From Dinoroseobacter sp. (GTDB lineage Bacteria > Pseudomonadota > Alphaproteobacteria > Rhodobacterales > Rhodobacteraceae): DNA of 64,000 bases. A program made the translations under genes and the position numbers. Below are positions 9,705-20,288 of this stretch, in pieces; position 1 is the first letter of the stretch; every line of letters begins with the position of its first letter. The notes below the pieces were generated by a model. That model did not search any database and was not told the origin of the DNA. It worked only from the letters and a program-made list of their open reading frames with translations. Location of the stretch: NCBI GenBank assembly GCA_017643385.1, contig JAEPNN010000004.1:1-64000 (forward strand), in the 5' to 3' direction.

Positions 9705-10400
9705 TTAGGTTTCAAGCTGGCGGGACAGGATGGTCGAAAACTCGTCGGCGAAGGCCTCATAGCCGCCAGTGATGGCGTCGGAATCCGCGCTGAGCTTGTT
9801 ATAGAACACGACCGCTGGAATAGCCGCGAGCAGGCCAAGCCCAGTGGCAAGCAGTGCTTCGGCAATCCCTGGGGCAACCACTGCTAGATTGGTATTCTGC
9901 GCAATCGCGATCTGTTCAAACGCGTGCTTGATGCCCCAGACCGTTCCAAAAAGCCCGATAAAAGGGGCCGTCGCACCCGTCGTGGCCAGGAAGCTGAGCC
10001 CCCCGGACAGGCCTTCAGTGTGCCGCGCAATCGACAAATCCATCACCCGGTCGATGCGCTGTCCTGCATTAGGGATCATCGCCCCATCAGTGCGTTGAGA
10101 TCGTCGCCATTCGGTCATGCCAGCGGCAAATATCTTCTGGGCTGCACCAGGGGGTTGCGGGCCAATCTGGTCGTAGATGTCATCCAGCGCCTGACCGGAC
10201 CAAAAAACTTTCTCGAACTCGGCGAGTTCCTTTCGCGCCGCGCGGTAGACGATGACTTTCTGGATGGTGATCGCCCAGGCCCAGATCGACATAACCACAA
10301 GCAGTATCATCACGATCTTTACCGTGAATGTTGCGCGCAAAAACAACGCCATCAGAGAAAAGTCGATCTCGGCGGCCATCGCGGCGGTTTCGGGGTTCAT
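9705..10400 (-). CDS. tolQ: Tol-Pal system protein TolQ (MotA/ExbB family)
   Basis: TolQ forms the pentameric channel around the TolR dimer in the inner membrane. Three membrane segments are visible at about 18-47, 134-160 and 173-202, with the signature ATTGATAPFIGLFGTVWGI in the second and a conserved Ala/Gly-rich third helix. The length (231) is normal. The ATG at 10400 has a weak ribosome-binding site; an internal ATG at 10379 is an alternative. A 113 bp gap to ybgC could hold a promoter. Confidence 0.96.
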   Translation of the reverse strand: MNPETAAMAAEIDFSLMALFLRATFTVKIVMILLVVMSIWAWAITIQKVIVYRAARKELAEFEKVFWSGQALDDIYDQIGPQPPGAAQKIFAAGMTEWRRSQRTDGAMIPNAGQRIDRVMDLSIARHTEGLSGGLSFLATTGATAPFIGLFGTVWGIKHAFEQIAIAQNTNLAVVAPGIAEALLATGLGLLAAIPAVVFYNKLSADSDAITGGYEAFADEFSTILSRQLET

Positions 10401-10513
10401 TAGGGCTGCTCACGTAAAGGGACGGGCCGTGCCGCCCGATTGTGCTAAAAATACGCATTCAGCGCGTCTTTGGAAAGGGGAAGCGGTCTGCGATGGGCGG
10501 TGTTTCGCTGCGT

Positions 10514-10900
10514 CTATAGCGACAAGAGCGCCTCAGGAAGGCGTTGAGGGCGCCCATCTGCGGTCAGAAAAACCACGGTGACATCAGCATGAAAGAGCTT
10601 TTCGTCCCCGCGGAAGACGGTTTGGCCGAAGACCACGCGCGCTGGCGTGCGCTTTGCAATCACGCTGACCACAACCAGTTCATCGTCATAATGGCCCGGT
10701 TTGATGTAATCGGCCTCCACCCGCGAGACCGCAAAAACAGCCCCCGTTTCGGCTTTGAGCGCGGCCTGATCGATACCCAGCTCGCGCACCCATTCGCTGC
10801 GCCCGCGTTCAATGAACTTCAGGTAATTGGCATAATAGACGAGACCCGCAAGATCTGTGTCCTCATAATAAACACGAATAGGAAATCGGTGGGAGGTCAC
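10514..10900 (-). CDS. ybgC: Tol-Pal system-associated acyl-CoA thioesterase YbgC
   Basis: A 128-residue single hotdog-fold thioesterase of the YbgC type that hydrolyses acyl-CoA or acyl-ACP at the cytoplasmic face of the membrane. The N-terminal signature YYEDTDLAGLVYYANYLKF carries the catalytic aspartate (Asp14/Asp16 region), followed by ERGR. The start is GTG 10900, overlapping the upstream gene's stop as GTGA, so it is translated from that transcript. The gene sits at the head of the tol operon, as in many proteobacteria. Confidence 0.92.
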   Translation of the reverse strand: MTSHRFPIRVYYEDTDLAGLVYYANYLKFIERGRSEWVRELGIDQAALKAETGAVFAVSRVEADYIKPGHYDDELVVVSVIAKRTPARVVFGQTVFRGDEKLFHADVTVVFLTADGRPQRLPEALLSL

Positions 10901-11535
10901 TGCATCGTTTCCTGTGCCTGTATCCGAGCGGCCAAACGTAGCGCGTGGCTGGTGTCATCCGCTTTGGCCGGCAACACAGGATCGTAGGACGCCCGGATAA
11001 CTGTAGCAATTTCCGGCTTGAGAAGCGCAGTGCCCTCAGGCGTCACGGCAAGCGGAGAACTATCCGTGAATGCAGTATCAGACCACAATAGAATGGTCTG
11101 CACGGCCTGCGACAGCGCAAGCGTTTCGGCAGGGACTTCTGACAAGGCTGCATCCACACGTATAAACACAAAGGCCGCTTTTATGCCCCCGTCGTCGTCA
11201 AACCGGAAAAACCTGTACTGGTTGGCATCTGCGGCTTCGAGCTTTGCCACCAGCGGCACCAGATCCGGGATCAGCCGATCAAGATTTGGCGTGTCGCTCA
11301 GTTCTTTCCATTCACGGAAGAAGAAAACCATCAGGTTTGCGCCAAGCTCAGGATCGGTCTCGGCCATTTGGTGGCCCGCAAGCGTCACAATGGCCTCAAA
11401 CGCCCCTTTGATAACCGAAAGTGTGGCGTCGTCCACACCGAACACAACTGGAGCAATCGGGCGTCCCCAGCGCGCACATAGAAATGTGCCGTCTTTACGG
11501 GTGAACAGCGGAGCGATCTGGTCAGCAGCAAGCAT
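10897..11535 (-). CDS. Conserved hypothetical protein upstream of ybgC
   Basis: A 212-residue soluble protein that I cannot assign to a named family. It starts with an ATG at 11535 and has no signal peptide or membrane helix. It has a high share of acidic and hydrophobic residues, and blocks such as LFTRKDGTFLCARWGRPIAP and FFFREWKEL that look like conserved structure. Its stop overlaps the ybgC GTG by 4 bases, so it is part of the ybgC/tol transcription unit. Codon use resembles the neighbours. I infer a role linked to the envelope or to lipid metabolism from position only. Confidence 0.7.
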   Translation of the reverse strand: MLAADQIAPLFTRKDGTFLCARWGRPIAPVVFGVDDATLSVIKGAFEAIVTLAGHQMAETDPELGANLMVFFFREWKELSDTPNLDRLIPDLVPLVAKLEAADANQYRFFRFDDDGGIKAAFVFIRVDAALSEVPAETLALSQAVQTILLWSDTAFTDSSPLAVTPEGTALLKPEIATVIRASYDPVLPAKADDTSHALRLAARIQAQETMQ

Positions 11536-11648
11536 TTGGTTAATCCACTACGCGCTTGTAGCGTTGAAAGTTATTAAATTCAGAACGTTAAGATTATTCA
11601 ATTTATCCCATAGTCTCGCATACGAAACAATGCGTCAATATGGTTGAC

Positions 11649-12683
11649 CTATTTCTCGAACATATCAGACTGCCCCGGCTTCTTGGGCGCATCGAGGCCC
11701 AGATGGGACCATGCCTTTCCGCCAAGCATGCGCCCGCGCGGTGTCCGCTGTAACAAGCCCTGCTGCAAAAGGAAGGGTTCGATTACCTCCTCCACGGCAT
11801 CGCGTGACTCGCTCAAGGCCGCGGCAAGCGTTTCGACACCTACAGGTCCGCCACCGTAGTTTTCGGCGATAACGCCCAGATATCGACGATCCGCCCCGTC
11901 CAGCCCCAGATGATCCACACCCAGCCGTGTAAGTGCGCTGTCGGCGATGGCTTGTGTGATCGTGCCGTCTCCTTCCACCAGCGCGAAATCAACAACGCGG
12001 CGCAAAAGACGGCCCGCGATGCGTGGCGTGCCGCGCGCACGTTTTGCAATCTCAAGCAGCCCGGCGGGTTCTGCCTTCAGCCCCAGAAGCCTTGCACCCC
12101 GGGCCACGATGTCTTCAAGTTCAGAGATATTATAAAATTGCAGCCGTACCGGAATGCCGAAACGGTCACGTAAGGGGGTTGTCAAAAGGCCCAAACGTGT
12201 CGTCGCACCAACCAGTGTAAAGGGCGCAAGCTCAATTCGGACAGAACGAGCGGCAGGACCTTCACCGATCACAAGGTCCAACTCAAAATCTTCCAGCGCC
12301 GGATAAAGCACCTCTTCCACGACGGGGTTCAGACGATGAATTTCATCGATGAAAAGAACATCTCGCGGTTCGAGATTGGTCAGGAGCGCCGCCAAATCGC
12401 CTGCCTTAGCAAGTACCGGGCCGGAGGTCATGCGGAAATTCACGCCCAATTCGCGCGCCATAATTTGGGCAAGCGTCGTTTTCCCCAGACCAGGAGGGCC
12501 ATAAAATAAAACATGGTCCATAGCGGCCTGCCGCTTGCGCGCGCTTTCGACGAAGACACGTAGGTTGGCGCGGGCCTCTGCCTGGCCGATGAATTCTGTG
12601 AGGGATTGCGGGCGAAGGGCCCGATCTTCGGACGCGTCTTCCGGCATAGGGGCGCCGCGCAGTGTGGGGTCGGTCTCGGTCAT
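11649..12683 (-). CDS. ruvB: Holliday junction branch migration helicase RuvB
   Basis: RuvB is the hexameric AAA+ motor that drives Holliday-junction branch migration with RuvA. Walker A GPPGLGKT is at 62-69, Walker B FIDEIHRL around 114-121, and the arginine-finger region [18 protein letters not shown] follows. The C-terminal winged helix ends with [12 protein letters not shown]. The length (344) is standard. The ATG lies 3 bp after the ruvA stop. Confidence 0.97.
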   Translation of the reverse strand: MTETDPTLRGAPMPEDASEDRALRPQSLTEFIGQAEARANLRVFVESARKRQAAMDHVLFYGPPGLGKTTLAQIMARELGVNFRMTSGPVLAKAGDLAALLTNLEPRDVLFIDEIHRLNPVVEEVLYPALEDFELDLVIGEGPAARSVRIELAPFTLVGATTRLGLLTTPLRDRFGIPVRLQFYNISELEDIVARGARLLGLKAEPAGLLEIAKRARGTPRIAGRLLRRVVDFALVEGDGTITQAIADSALTRLGVDHLGLDGADRRYLGVIAENYGGGPVGVETLAAALSESRDAVEEVIEPFLLQQGLLQRTPRGRMLGGKAWSHLGLDAPKKPGQSDMFEK

Positions 12684-12686
12684 GCG

Positions 12687-13355
12687 CTAACCTTTCGGTG
12701 CCAGCGCTTTGAGCGCGGCCCGGATAAGATCGGCTTCGCCATCGATCCCGTCTTGGGCGGCCTGTGCGACCGCAGCGGCTGCCTCACCCTGCCCATACCC
12801 AAGATTGACAAGCGCGGAAAGCGCCCCGGCCAGATCCCCTGCCCCAGTTTGCGTAGCCGGCGTGGATATAGACGCGGCGGGCTCAATAACCACATCCTCT
12901 GTTGCAGGCATTGTCGCCAATGAATGCGACAATGTCCCGCCAATCGCCATGACTTCAGGGGCTTTGTCTTTCAGTTCATTCACGACCCTTTGGGCAATTT
13001 TCGGACCAACCCCTTGTGCGGCTTTCACCGCGTTCCAATCCCCAAGGGCTATCGCGCGGCCGATGCCTTCGGCGCCAAGCGCTGAAAGTATAGACAGCGA
13101 TGCCTTAGCTCCGATTCCCTGAACCGAGATTAGGAGGCGATGCCATTCCCGTTCCAGAAGGGTCTGGAAGCCAAAGAGCTGAAGGTTGTCCTCGCGAACG
13201 AGCAATTCAGTGTAGAGTGCGACAGGCTCACCATTGCCCGGCAGCGCCATCAGCGTGCGCTCAGAACAATAGACGATATATCCAACGCCCCGCACATCAA
13301 TCAGAACGTGATCCTTTGCACGGTAGTCTACAACACCTGAAAGTTTGCCAATCAT
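12687..13355 (-). CDS. ruvA: Holliday junction branch migration protein RuvA
   Basis: RuvA binds the four-way junction and loads RuvB. The N-terminal OB domain begins [12 protein letters not shown]; helix-hairpin-helix motifs such as [13 protein letters not shown] and [17 protein letters not shown] follow; and the C-terminal RuvB-binding domain ([16 protein letters not shown]) is present. The ATG at 13355 is preferred over upstream in-frame triplets because it overlaps the ruvC stop as ATGA and gives the usual first residues. Length is 222. Confidence 0.96.
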   Translation of the reverse strand: MIGKLSGVVDYRAKDHVLIDVRGVGYIVYCSERTLMALPGNGEPVALYTELLVREDNLQLFGFQTLLEREWHRLLISVQGIGAKASLSILSALGAEGIGRAIALGDWNAVKAAQGVGPKIAQRVVNELKDKAPEVMAIGGTLSHSLATMPATEDVVIEPAASISTPATQTGAGDLAGALSALVNLGYGQGEAAAAVAQAAQDGIDGEADLIRAALKALAPKG

Positions 13356-13852
13356 GCGGCCCCCTTGGCCGATGCCCATTTTGCGCCAGTCTGAAGATGA
13401 TGCGCGTGGCAGATGGCAATAGCGAGCGCATCAGCGGCATCTGCGCCAACAGGCGTCGCACCCGCAAGTTGGATTTTGACCATATGCTGGACTTGGGATT
13501 TATCGGCGTGGCCAACACCAACGACAGATTTTTTCACGTGGTTGGGCGCGTATTCCCCAACGACCAACCCAGCTGCGGCAGGCACCAACAAAGCGATACC
13601 TCGGGCCTGTCCGAGTTTTAGGGTCGCGGCGCCGTCCCGGTTGACAAAGGTTTGTTCGACCGCCGCAGCCGTTGGCGAGAGGCGTGCCATCACGTCCGAG
13701 AGTTGCTGGTGTAGACTGAGCAAACGGTCAGCAAGTGAGTCGCCCTTTGACCGACATTGACCGTTCTCCACGTGATGCAGGCGGCTTCCGACCATATCGA
13801 TCACACCCCAACCCATCACGCGCAGCCCTGGATCTATTCCTATGATCCGCAT
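13352..13852 (-). CDS. ruvC: Crossover junction endodeoxyribonuclease RuvC
   Basis: RuvC resolves Holliday junctions by symmetric cleavage. The start [19 protein letters not shown] carries the first catalytic aspartate at residue 7. Further acidic residues lie in [11 protein letters not shown] and in the C-terminal [18 protein letters not shown] chose ATG 13852 over the upstream TTG at 13864 because it gives the family's normal N-terminus and 166 residues. It opens the ruvC-ruvA-ruvB operon. Confidence 0.95.
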   Translation of the reverse strand: MRIIGIDPGLRVMGWGVIDMVGSRLHHVENGQCRSKGDSLADRLLSLHQQLSDVMARLSPTAAAVEQTFVNRDGAATLKLGQARGIALLVPAAAGLVVGEYAPNHVKKSVVGVGHADKSQVQHMVKIQLAGATPVGADAADALAIAICHAHHLQTGAKWASAKGAA

Positions 13853-14190
13853 TCTGCCCCTCAATTATGCTCTTTTCGCAACAGGTAGCACGAAGCATGA
13901 ACATCTGCCAATCCCTGTTCGTATTTGCTTAGAAGTCGGGGCCTCGAACACGCATCGAAGATTTGGAGTTTCGGATCATCGAGAGCGCAGCAAAACGACA
14001 TAGGAACACAGTAAAGCGACAAAAGTAGAGGCGCATTTTTTTACTACAACACAAGGCATTAACAGCGCAAAGAGCTATGCAAAAATTGCAGTTGGGACAT
14101 GCAAAAAATATCTGTTGTCCGCCAAATTCAGTGGCTCTAAGTGCTCGGTATCGAACAACCGAAACGCCTCTGCAATAAAGGAACTCAGTC
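13853..14190. other. AT-rich intergenic region between ruvC and the DUF1127 gene
   Basis: About 338 bp between two divergent genes, richer in A and T than the surroundings. It should contain the ruvC promoter and the promoter of the DUF1127 gene, whose ribosome-binding site is AAAGGAA just before its ATG. I see no conserved ORF, tRNA or clear operator in it. Confidence 0.5.
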
Positions 14191-14409
14191 ATGGCCGTTT
14201 TTGAATACAACCGTTCTCTCACCGAAACCCAAGGTTTCATTGGCCGTCTCCTGACTGGTTTCTCTGCAGTGCTTGGCGCAGCGATCGCATGGAACGACGC
14301 GCGCGTAACCCGCAATTCCCTCTCCGCCCTGTCCGATCATGAACTGGAAGATCTGGGATTGGTTCGCGGCGACATCGAAGACATCGCACAAGGCACCTAC
14401 CGGCGTTAG
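14191..14409 (+). CDS. DUF1127 domain-containing small protein
   Basis: A 72-residue protein with a DUF1127 (YjiS-like) C-terminus: AIAWNDARVTRNSLSALSDHELEDLGL is the core, an arginine-rich helix followed by the LSxLSDxEL-DiGL signature. The N-terminal part is amphipathic. Small DUF1127 proteins in Rhodobacter and relatives are known RNA-associated factors in stress and phosphate responses; that role is only inferred here. It has a good ribosome-binding site (AAAGGAA) and is followed by a strong hairpin, so it is a single-gene unit. Confidence 0.88.
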   Translation: MAVFEYNRSLTETQGFIGRLLTGFSAVLGAAIAWNDARVTRNSLSALSDHELEDLGLVRGDIEDIAQGTYRR

Positions 14410-14439
14410 CAAATCCGCCGATATGGTGTTTCGAAAACA

Positions 14440-14471
14440 GGGTCGCATCATACGATGCGACCCTTTTATTT
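14440..14471. terminator. Intrinsic terminator after the DUF1127 gene
   Basis: Perfect 10-bp stem GGGTCGCATC/GATGCGACCC with a 4-base loop, followed by TTTTATTTT on the plus strand. On the minus strand the stem is followed by a shorter T run, so it can also serve the convergent gene ending at 14488. Confidence 0.92.
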
Positions 14472-14487
14472 TGCCCGCTTTGGATCG

Positions 14488-14823
14488 TCAGAAACGCAGA
14501 TGCCGGGACAGTTCGGTACTGATTGGATCCGGACCGAATATGATGGACAGTACGATCCCCATGGTACCTTCTTGACGAAGTTCCAGAGCAGCCGACCGGT
14601 ACACACCTTCTGACGTGCCAGCCAGAACCATGCATTTCATCGCAATCAGCAGACACCCTATCACAAGGACGGTGTTGAGCGGCAGCCGCGTGATGATACC
14701 GGCAGACTTATGCGTTCGGTCGCGCCGTTTCCGACGCCGGCGGAACAATCCACCTCTTTCTTTGCGCTCGATACGCACAATCCGGTCACGGAACGTATTC
14801 TCGTCTTGGGGATTCCACGACAT
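14488..14823 (-). CDS. Small membrane protein of unknown function
   Basis: A 111-residue protein with an ATG start. The N-terminal 45 residues are strongly charged, with an arginine-rich run (LFRRRRKRRDR), and are followed by one hydrophobic helix at about 46-66 (LPLNTVLVIGCLLIAMKCMV). By the positive-inside rule the N-terminus should be cytoplasmic and the C-terminal 45 residues (YRSAALELRQEGTMGI and beyond) periplasmic. I recognise no named family. It lies between a DUF1127 gene and prmA, on the prmA strand. Confidence 0.65.
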   Translation of the reverse strand: MSWNPQDENTFRDRIVRIERKERGGLFRRRRKRRDRTHKSAGIITRLPLNTVLVIGCLLIAMKCMVLAGTSEGVYRSAALELRQEGTMGIVLSIIFGPDPISTELSRHLRF

Positions 14824-14891
14824 AAATCACCTGCGCGCCTTAGTTAATCCGCGGCGATACCTTTGGAATCTGGCGATTTATTGGCGCAGAG

Positions 14892-15758
14892 CTAGCGCGT
14901 TAATGTCAGTGCGGCCCACTCACCAATTTCACGCTTTTTTTGCAGGGTGAGCCCTTCAGCAGCGTAAGCCGCAATCACATCCTCGGCCTGCGGAATCAAA
15001 AGACCCGAGAGAACCAAGTGACCCCCTTCAGCCAATCCGCCTGCAAGATCTGGCGCAAGCTCGATCAGTGGCCCCTTTAGGATATTGGCAAAGATCAGGT
15101 CATAGGGGGCGTGCCTTGCAAGATCAGGATGGTTCATTCCCGCGGCCTCAACGCAAAGCACTTTGCCTGACATATCATTTACAGCCAGATTGGCCTCAGC
15201 GACATCAACCGCCACAGGATCGATGTCTGATGCAACCACAGTGGCCTCTGGCCAGACATGGGCCGCCCCCATCGCAAGAACGGCTGTACCACAGCCGACA
15301 TCGGCAATGCGCGCCTTTTGGGCGCCATCTGCGATGTCTTCAAGCGCCAGCAGGCAGCCAAGCGTAGTGCCGTGATGGCCTGTGCCAAAGGCCATGGCGG
15401 CTTCGATCAGAAGACCGACCCAGCCTTCTGGAAGTTTATCGGCATCGTGGGACCCGTATACAAAAAAGCGACCCGCCTCGACCGGGGAAAGCTCGCGTTT
15501 GACATGGGCGACCCAGTCCGTCTCAGGAAGCTCCGAGACGGCAAAGGGTTTGGCGTTGTAGGCCGCTGCAAGCAGGGCCAGTGCAATCTCATCCGGGGGC
15601 TCGACGAAATAGGCACCAACCTCCCACAAACCACTTCCGTCTTCGATCTCGAACACGCCTACGCCGGTTGGTTCTGGTGTGATGGTTTCCAAAGCTTCGC
15701 CCAGCGCTTCGGCGGCGGGTTTTCCGGGCAAGGTTGTCAGGGCCGTAAAAGTGGGCAT
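14892..15758 (-). CDS. prmA: Ribosomal protein L11 methyltransferase
   Basis: PrmA methylates lysines and the N-terminus of ribosomal protein L11 using SAM. The methyltransferase motif I is IADVGCGTAVLAMGAAHV, the acidic residue of motif II is in VVASDIDPVAV, and the substrate-side motif is IFANILKGPLIELAP. I start at ATG 15758 (MPTFTALTTLPG), which gives 288 residues; the frame extends upstream with an arginine-rich sequence that is not typical. It ends with the family-like KREIGEWAALTL. Confidence 0.93.
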   Translation of the reverse strand: MPTFTALTTLPGKPAAEALGEALETITPEPTGVGVFEIEDGSGLWEVGAYFVEPPDEIALALLAAAYNAKPFAVSELPETDWVAHVKRELSPVEAGRFFVYGSHDADKLPEGWVGLLIEAAMAFGTGHHGTTLGCLLALEDIADGAQKARIADVGCGTAVLAMGAAHVWPEATVVASDIDPVAVDVAEANLAVNDMSGKVLCVEAAGMNHPDLARHAPYDLIFANILKGPLIELAPDLAGGLAEGGHLVLSGLLIPQAEDVIAAYAAEGLTLQKKREIGEWAALTLTR

Positions 15759-15868
15759 GAGGCGCTCCGTTTTGAGGTTGCCAGCGCTTATCCCCAGAGA
15801 CGCGGGAGGTAAACGGCCATTCGCAGATAGCGGGAGCGGCTTCCTGCAAGCGCCCCTGCTTTTCCAGA

Positions 15869-16525
15869 TCAGGCGCTGATACCTGTGCCAATGGGACAGG
15901 TCACGCCTGTGCCTCCGATACCACAATATCCGTTGGGGTTTTTCGCGAGGTATTGCTGGTGATAATCCTCAGCAAAATAGAACATCGGGGCGTCAATAAT
16001 TTCTGTTGTGATCGCACCGAAGCCCGCGTTGCCAAGCTGCGTGGCAAACATGGATTTGGAGGATTGCGCAGCCTCTTTCTGCGCCTCGGAATAGGTGTAG
16101 ATGCCAGACCGGTACTGCGTGCCCATATCATTGCCCTGTCGCATACCCTGGGTTGGGTCATGGCCTTCCCAGAACACTTTGAGCAGATCATCAAAGCTGA
16201 CAATCGAGGGGTCAAAGACCACGCGCACAACTTCGTTATGGCCAGTCTGGCCAGTGCAGACTTCCTGGTAGGTTGGGTTTGGAGTGTGTCCAGCGGCGTA
16301 ACCCACCATGGTGGAGTGCACGCCATCAAGCTTCCAGAACATGCGCTCCACACCCCAAAAGCACCCCATACCGAACATTGCCTCCTCCATACCTTTAGGC
16401 ACGTCCGCGGTTAGAGCCCGACCGTAGACAAAATGCGTCTCAGCTGTGGGGATGGGATGGGCACGACCAGTCAGGGCATTGTCTGCGCTGACCATTTCAA
16501 GCTTCTTGCGGTTCATGAACAACAT
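15869..16525 (-). CDS. msrA: Peptide methionine sulfoxide reductase MsrA
   Basis: MsrA reduces methionine-S-sulfoxide in oxidised proteins. The catalytic motif GCFWG has Cys55 as nucleophile. The block [20 protein letters not shown] and the C-terminal [17 protein letters not shown] contain further conserved residues. Resolving cysteines are likely in the [12 protein letters not shown] tail. A strong AGGAGG ribosome-binding site supports ATG 16525. It has the usual N-terminal extension for MsrA (218 residues). Confidence 0.96.
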   Translation of the reverse strand: MLFMNRKKLEMVSADNALTGRAHPIPTAETHFVYGRALTADVPKGMEEAMFGMGCFWGVERMFWKLDGVHSTMVGYAAGHTPNPTYQEVCTGQTGHNEVVRVVFDPSIVSFDDLLKVFWEGHDPTQGMRQGNDMGTQYRSGIYTYSEAQKEAAQSSKSMFATQLGNAGFGAITTEIIDAPMFYFAEDYHQQYLAKNPNGYCGIGGTGVTCPIGTGISA

Positions 16526-16582
16526 CTTCGAGCCTCCTGCTAGGGGTGTTGTTCAGTAGATAGGACGTTAGGCCTGTATCTT

Positions 16583-17812
16583 CTACTCTGCAGGGGCAGG
16601 TATCACGCGCGCAAAAACGGTTTCGTGTCCGGGACATGGATCACGCGGGATCATGAACGAGAGTAGGAGCGAACCAAGCGCCATCGCCGCAGCCAGCCAA
16701 TACACCCCACCCGGCGATACGATCCACAAATACCCAAGCCCCGCAGGCAGGAAGACCGCAGCGATATGGTTGATCGTGAAGGCAACTGCTGCGGTGGGCG
16801 CGATGTCTGCCGGATCAGCAATTTTCTGGAAGTAGGTTTTGATCGCAAACGCCATGGAGAAGAAGACGTGGTTCATCACGTAGAGAAACGCTCCGATCAC
16901 CGCGCCCCAGCCGAAATAGTAAATTCCACCATAGGCAAGGAAAATCAGCGTCAGCCCGATATATTCTATGACCAGCATGTTGCGTTCGCCAAAAATCCCG
17001 ATCCAGCGGCCTATCATGGGGGCGACGACGATGGTGATGACATAATTCACGAGAAACAGCAGCGTGATCTCGTGGACCTCGAAACCGAAGAGCTCGACCA
17101 TCATGAAAGCGGCGAAGACCACGAAAACCTGACGGCGGGCGCCGGACATGAATTGCAGTGCATAATAGAGCCAGTAACGCCTGCGCAGTACCATCTTCTT
17201 GATTTGCGGATTGGGGGTCTCGAATTGGGGATAGGCATTCCAGCAGAAGATCGCGATCAGCGTGCAGAGACCTCCGGCGGTCACGTAGACGAAGTTGTAG
17301 CTGAGGTCGTAGAGTTGCCAGGTCAGCACAAGCGCGCCATACGCCACCAGTGAGGCCGCCGATCCAGCGGCGACCAGCCAGCCCAACATCTGCGGAGCGC
17401 GCTCTTTGGACAGCCATTGCAGCTGCAAAGATTGGTTGACGGTCTCATAATAGTGAAACCCGATGGAACTGATCATGGTCATGATCAACAAACCCGTCAG
17501 GGTTGGGAAATAACCCGTTAACGCCGTGCCGACGCCGAGAAAGATCAGCGAGAGAAGACCCAGCGTCTGTTCGCGCATGAAAATGATAATGTAAATCACG
17601 CCGATGGCCAAAAAGCCCGGGATCTCGCGAACAGTGTGGAGCCAACCGATATCAACGCCGTCAAAGCCTGCGGCTTCGATGACGAAATTGTTTAGCAGCG
17701 CGTTCCAGGTTGCGAAAGCCAGCGGCATCGCTATGGCCATAAGAAAAAGGAGCGTCACAGGCTGCCGCCATCGTGGCAGATTGTGAGCGTCATTGAGCGG
17801 TATAATTGGCAT
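16583..17812 (-). CDS. Major facilitator superfamily transporter
   Basis: A 409-residue polytopic membrane protein with about 12 predicted helices and a short hydrophilic end at each terminus. MFS features are weak but present, including a gap between two six-helix halves around IKKMVLRRRYWLYY. The substrate is unknown. The ATG at 17812 gives MPIIPLNDAHNLPRW, a hydrophilic N-terminus before the first helix; the upstream extension is unlikely. The gene is downstream of groEL on the same strand, separated by two hairpins, so it is probably independent. Confidence 0.8.
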   Translation of the reverse strand: MPIIPLNDAHNLPRWRQPVTLLFLMAIAMPLAFATWNALLNNFVIEAAGFDGVDIGWLHTVREIPGFLAIGVIYIIIFMREQTLGLLSLIFLGVGTALTGYFPTLTGLLIMTMISSIGFHYYETVNQSLQLQWLSKERAPQMLGWLVAAGSAASLVAYGALVLTWQLYDLSYNFVYVTAGGLCTLIAIFCWNAYPQFETPNPQIKKMVLRRRYWLYYALQFMSGARRQVFVVFAAFMMVELFGFEVHEITLLFLVNYVITIVVAPMIGRWIGIFGERNMLVIEYIGLTLIFLAYGGIYYFGWGAVIGAFLYVMNHVFFSMAFAIKTYFQKIADPADIAPTAAVAFTINHIAAVFLPAGLGYLWIVSPGGVYWLAAAMALGSLLLSFMIPRDPCPGHETVFARVIPAPAE

Positions 17813-17915
17813 GGCTATCGCTTTACGCTGAAGGGTTCCAATTGGCGAGAGCGTGTTCTTGCACAAGGTCTATGTGAATTTGTATCTATCTTTTGAAACG
17901 TCGCAAACAAACGAA

Positions 17916-17939
17916 AAGGGCCGCAATATTGCGGCCCTT
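17916..17939 (-). terminator. Intrinsic terminator of the groESL operon
   Basis: A perfect 24-nt palindrome built from AAGGGCCGCAAT and its reverse complement. On the minus strand it is followed by TTCGTTTGTTTG, giving a GC-rich stem and T-rich tail downstream of groEL. On the plus strand a T5 run lies 5 bases further on, so it may work both ways. Confidence 0.9.
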
Positions 17940-17966
17940 CGTGTTTTTGTCAGGCTGTTGTGTTGC

Positions 17967-17986
17967 CCGTTCGCTTTTGCGAACGG
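17967..17986 (-). terminator. Second hairpin directly after groEL
   Basis: CCGTTCGC and GCGAACGG form an 8-bp stem around a TTTT loop (AAAA on the groEL strand), starting 2 bp after the groEL stop. It has no T run and may act as an mRNA-stabilising 3' structure rather than the terminator itself. Confidence 0.6.
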
Positions 17987-17988
17987 TC

Positions 17989-19647
<1,659 letters not shown>

Positions 19648-19679
19648 TTAGTAAAAAGGTGTGAGGGTCGCGAAACGCC

Positions 19680-19967
19680 TTAGGAGATGATCCCGAGGAT
19701 GTCGCTTTCCTTCATGATCAGCAGCTCTTTGCCGTCGACGGTCACTTCGGTGCCGGACCATTTGCCGAACAGGACTTTGTCGCCTGCCTTGACGTCCATC
19801 GCGATGCGATCGCCGTCGTCGTCTTTCGCGCCAGCGCCAGCGGCAACGACGATGCCCTCTGCAGGCTTTTCTTTTGCGCTATCGGGGATGATAAGACCGC
19901 CAGCGGTCTTTTCTTCGCTTTCCACACGTTCGACCAGAACACGGTCGTGAAGCGGGGTCAGTGCCAT
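19680..19967 (-). CDS. groS: Co-chaperonin GroES
   Basis: GroES caps GroEL during the folding cycle. The 95-residue protein from ATG 19967 begins [19 protein letters not shown], has the mobile-loop region [18 protein letters not shown] and ends [14 protein letters not shown]. The frame extends upstream, but that part covers the untranslated region with the CIRCE element. A GGAG-type site (AGGAGCCGAC) precedes the ATG. Confidence 0.98.
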   Translation of the reverse strand: MALTPLHDRVLVERVESEEKTAGGLIIPDSAKEKPAEGIVVAAGAGAKDDDGDRIAMDVKAGDKVLFGKWSGTEVTVDGKELLIMKESDILGIIS

Positions 19968-20004
19968 GTTGTCGGCTCCTTGACTGTTATGTTGCTCCGA
20001 GATG

Positions 20005-20031
20005 TTAGCACTCACCTAGGGCGGGTGCTAA
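20005..20031 (-). promoter_or_regulatory. CIRCE element (HrcA operator) of groESL
   Basis: TTAGCACTC, a 9-base spacer, then GGGTGCTAA. The consensus is TTAGCACTC-N9-GAGTGCTAA, so there is one mismatch in the second arm (GGG for GAG). It lies 37 bp upstream of the groES ATG, which is where HrcA represses heat-shock chaperonin genes. Confidence 0.93.
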
Positions 20032-20041
20032 CTGTCGGGGG

Positions 20042-20069
20042 ACGTAAGGAGCGGTGCCGCCCGAGTCAA
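20042..20069 (-). promoter_or_regulatory. Possible promoter of groESL
   Basis: On the minus strand TTGACT (20069-20064) and TTACGT (20047-20042) are 16 bp apart, just upstream of CIRCE. The -35 box is near consensus and the -10 is weak. Placement fits a housekeeping promoter blocked by HrcA; a heat-shock sigma factor site was not distinguishable. Confidence 0.45.
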
Positions 20070-20288
20070 CACTTCGGCATTAAAAAAGATTGTTGAATTT
20101 TTCTGACTTCCGCTTGGGCCTTCTGGCGACGAACTGCCAAAAAGGGGCGATTTATGCGGATTTATTCGAAAACCTTCGGCTTATGCCCGGCGAAACCAAC
20201 CGAAAGTCCAATTCAGAATAGTCAGAAGTGCGCCTTTCTGGAGAAGCACCGCAGCAGGCGGATGATCTAATCTGAAGGGACTGTACCA

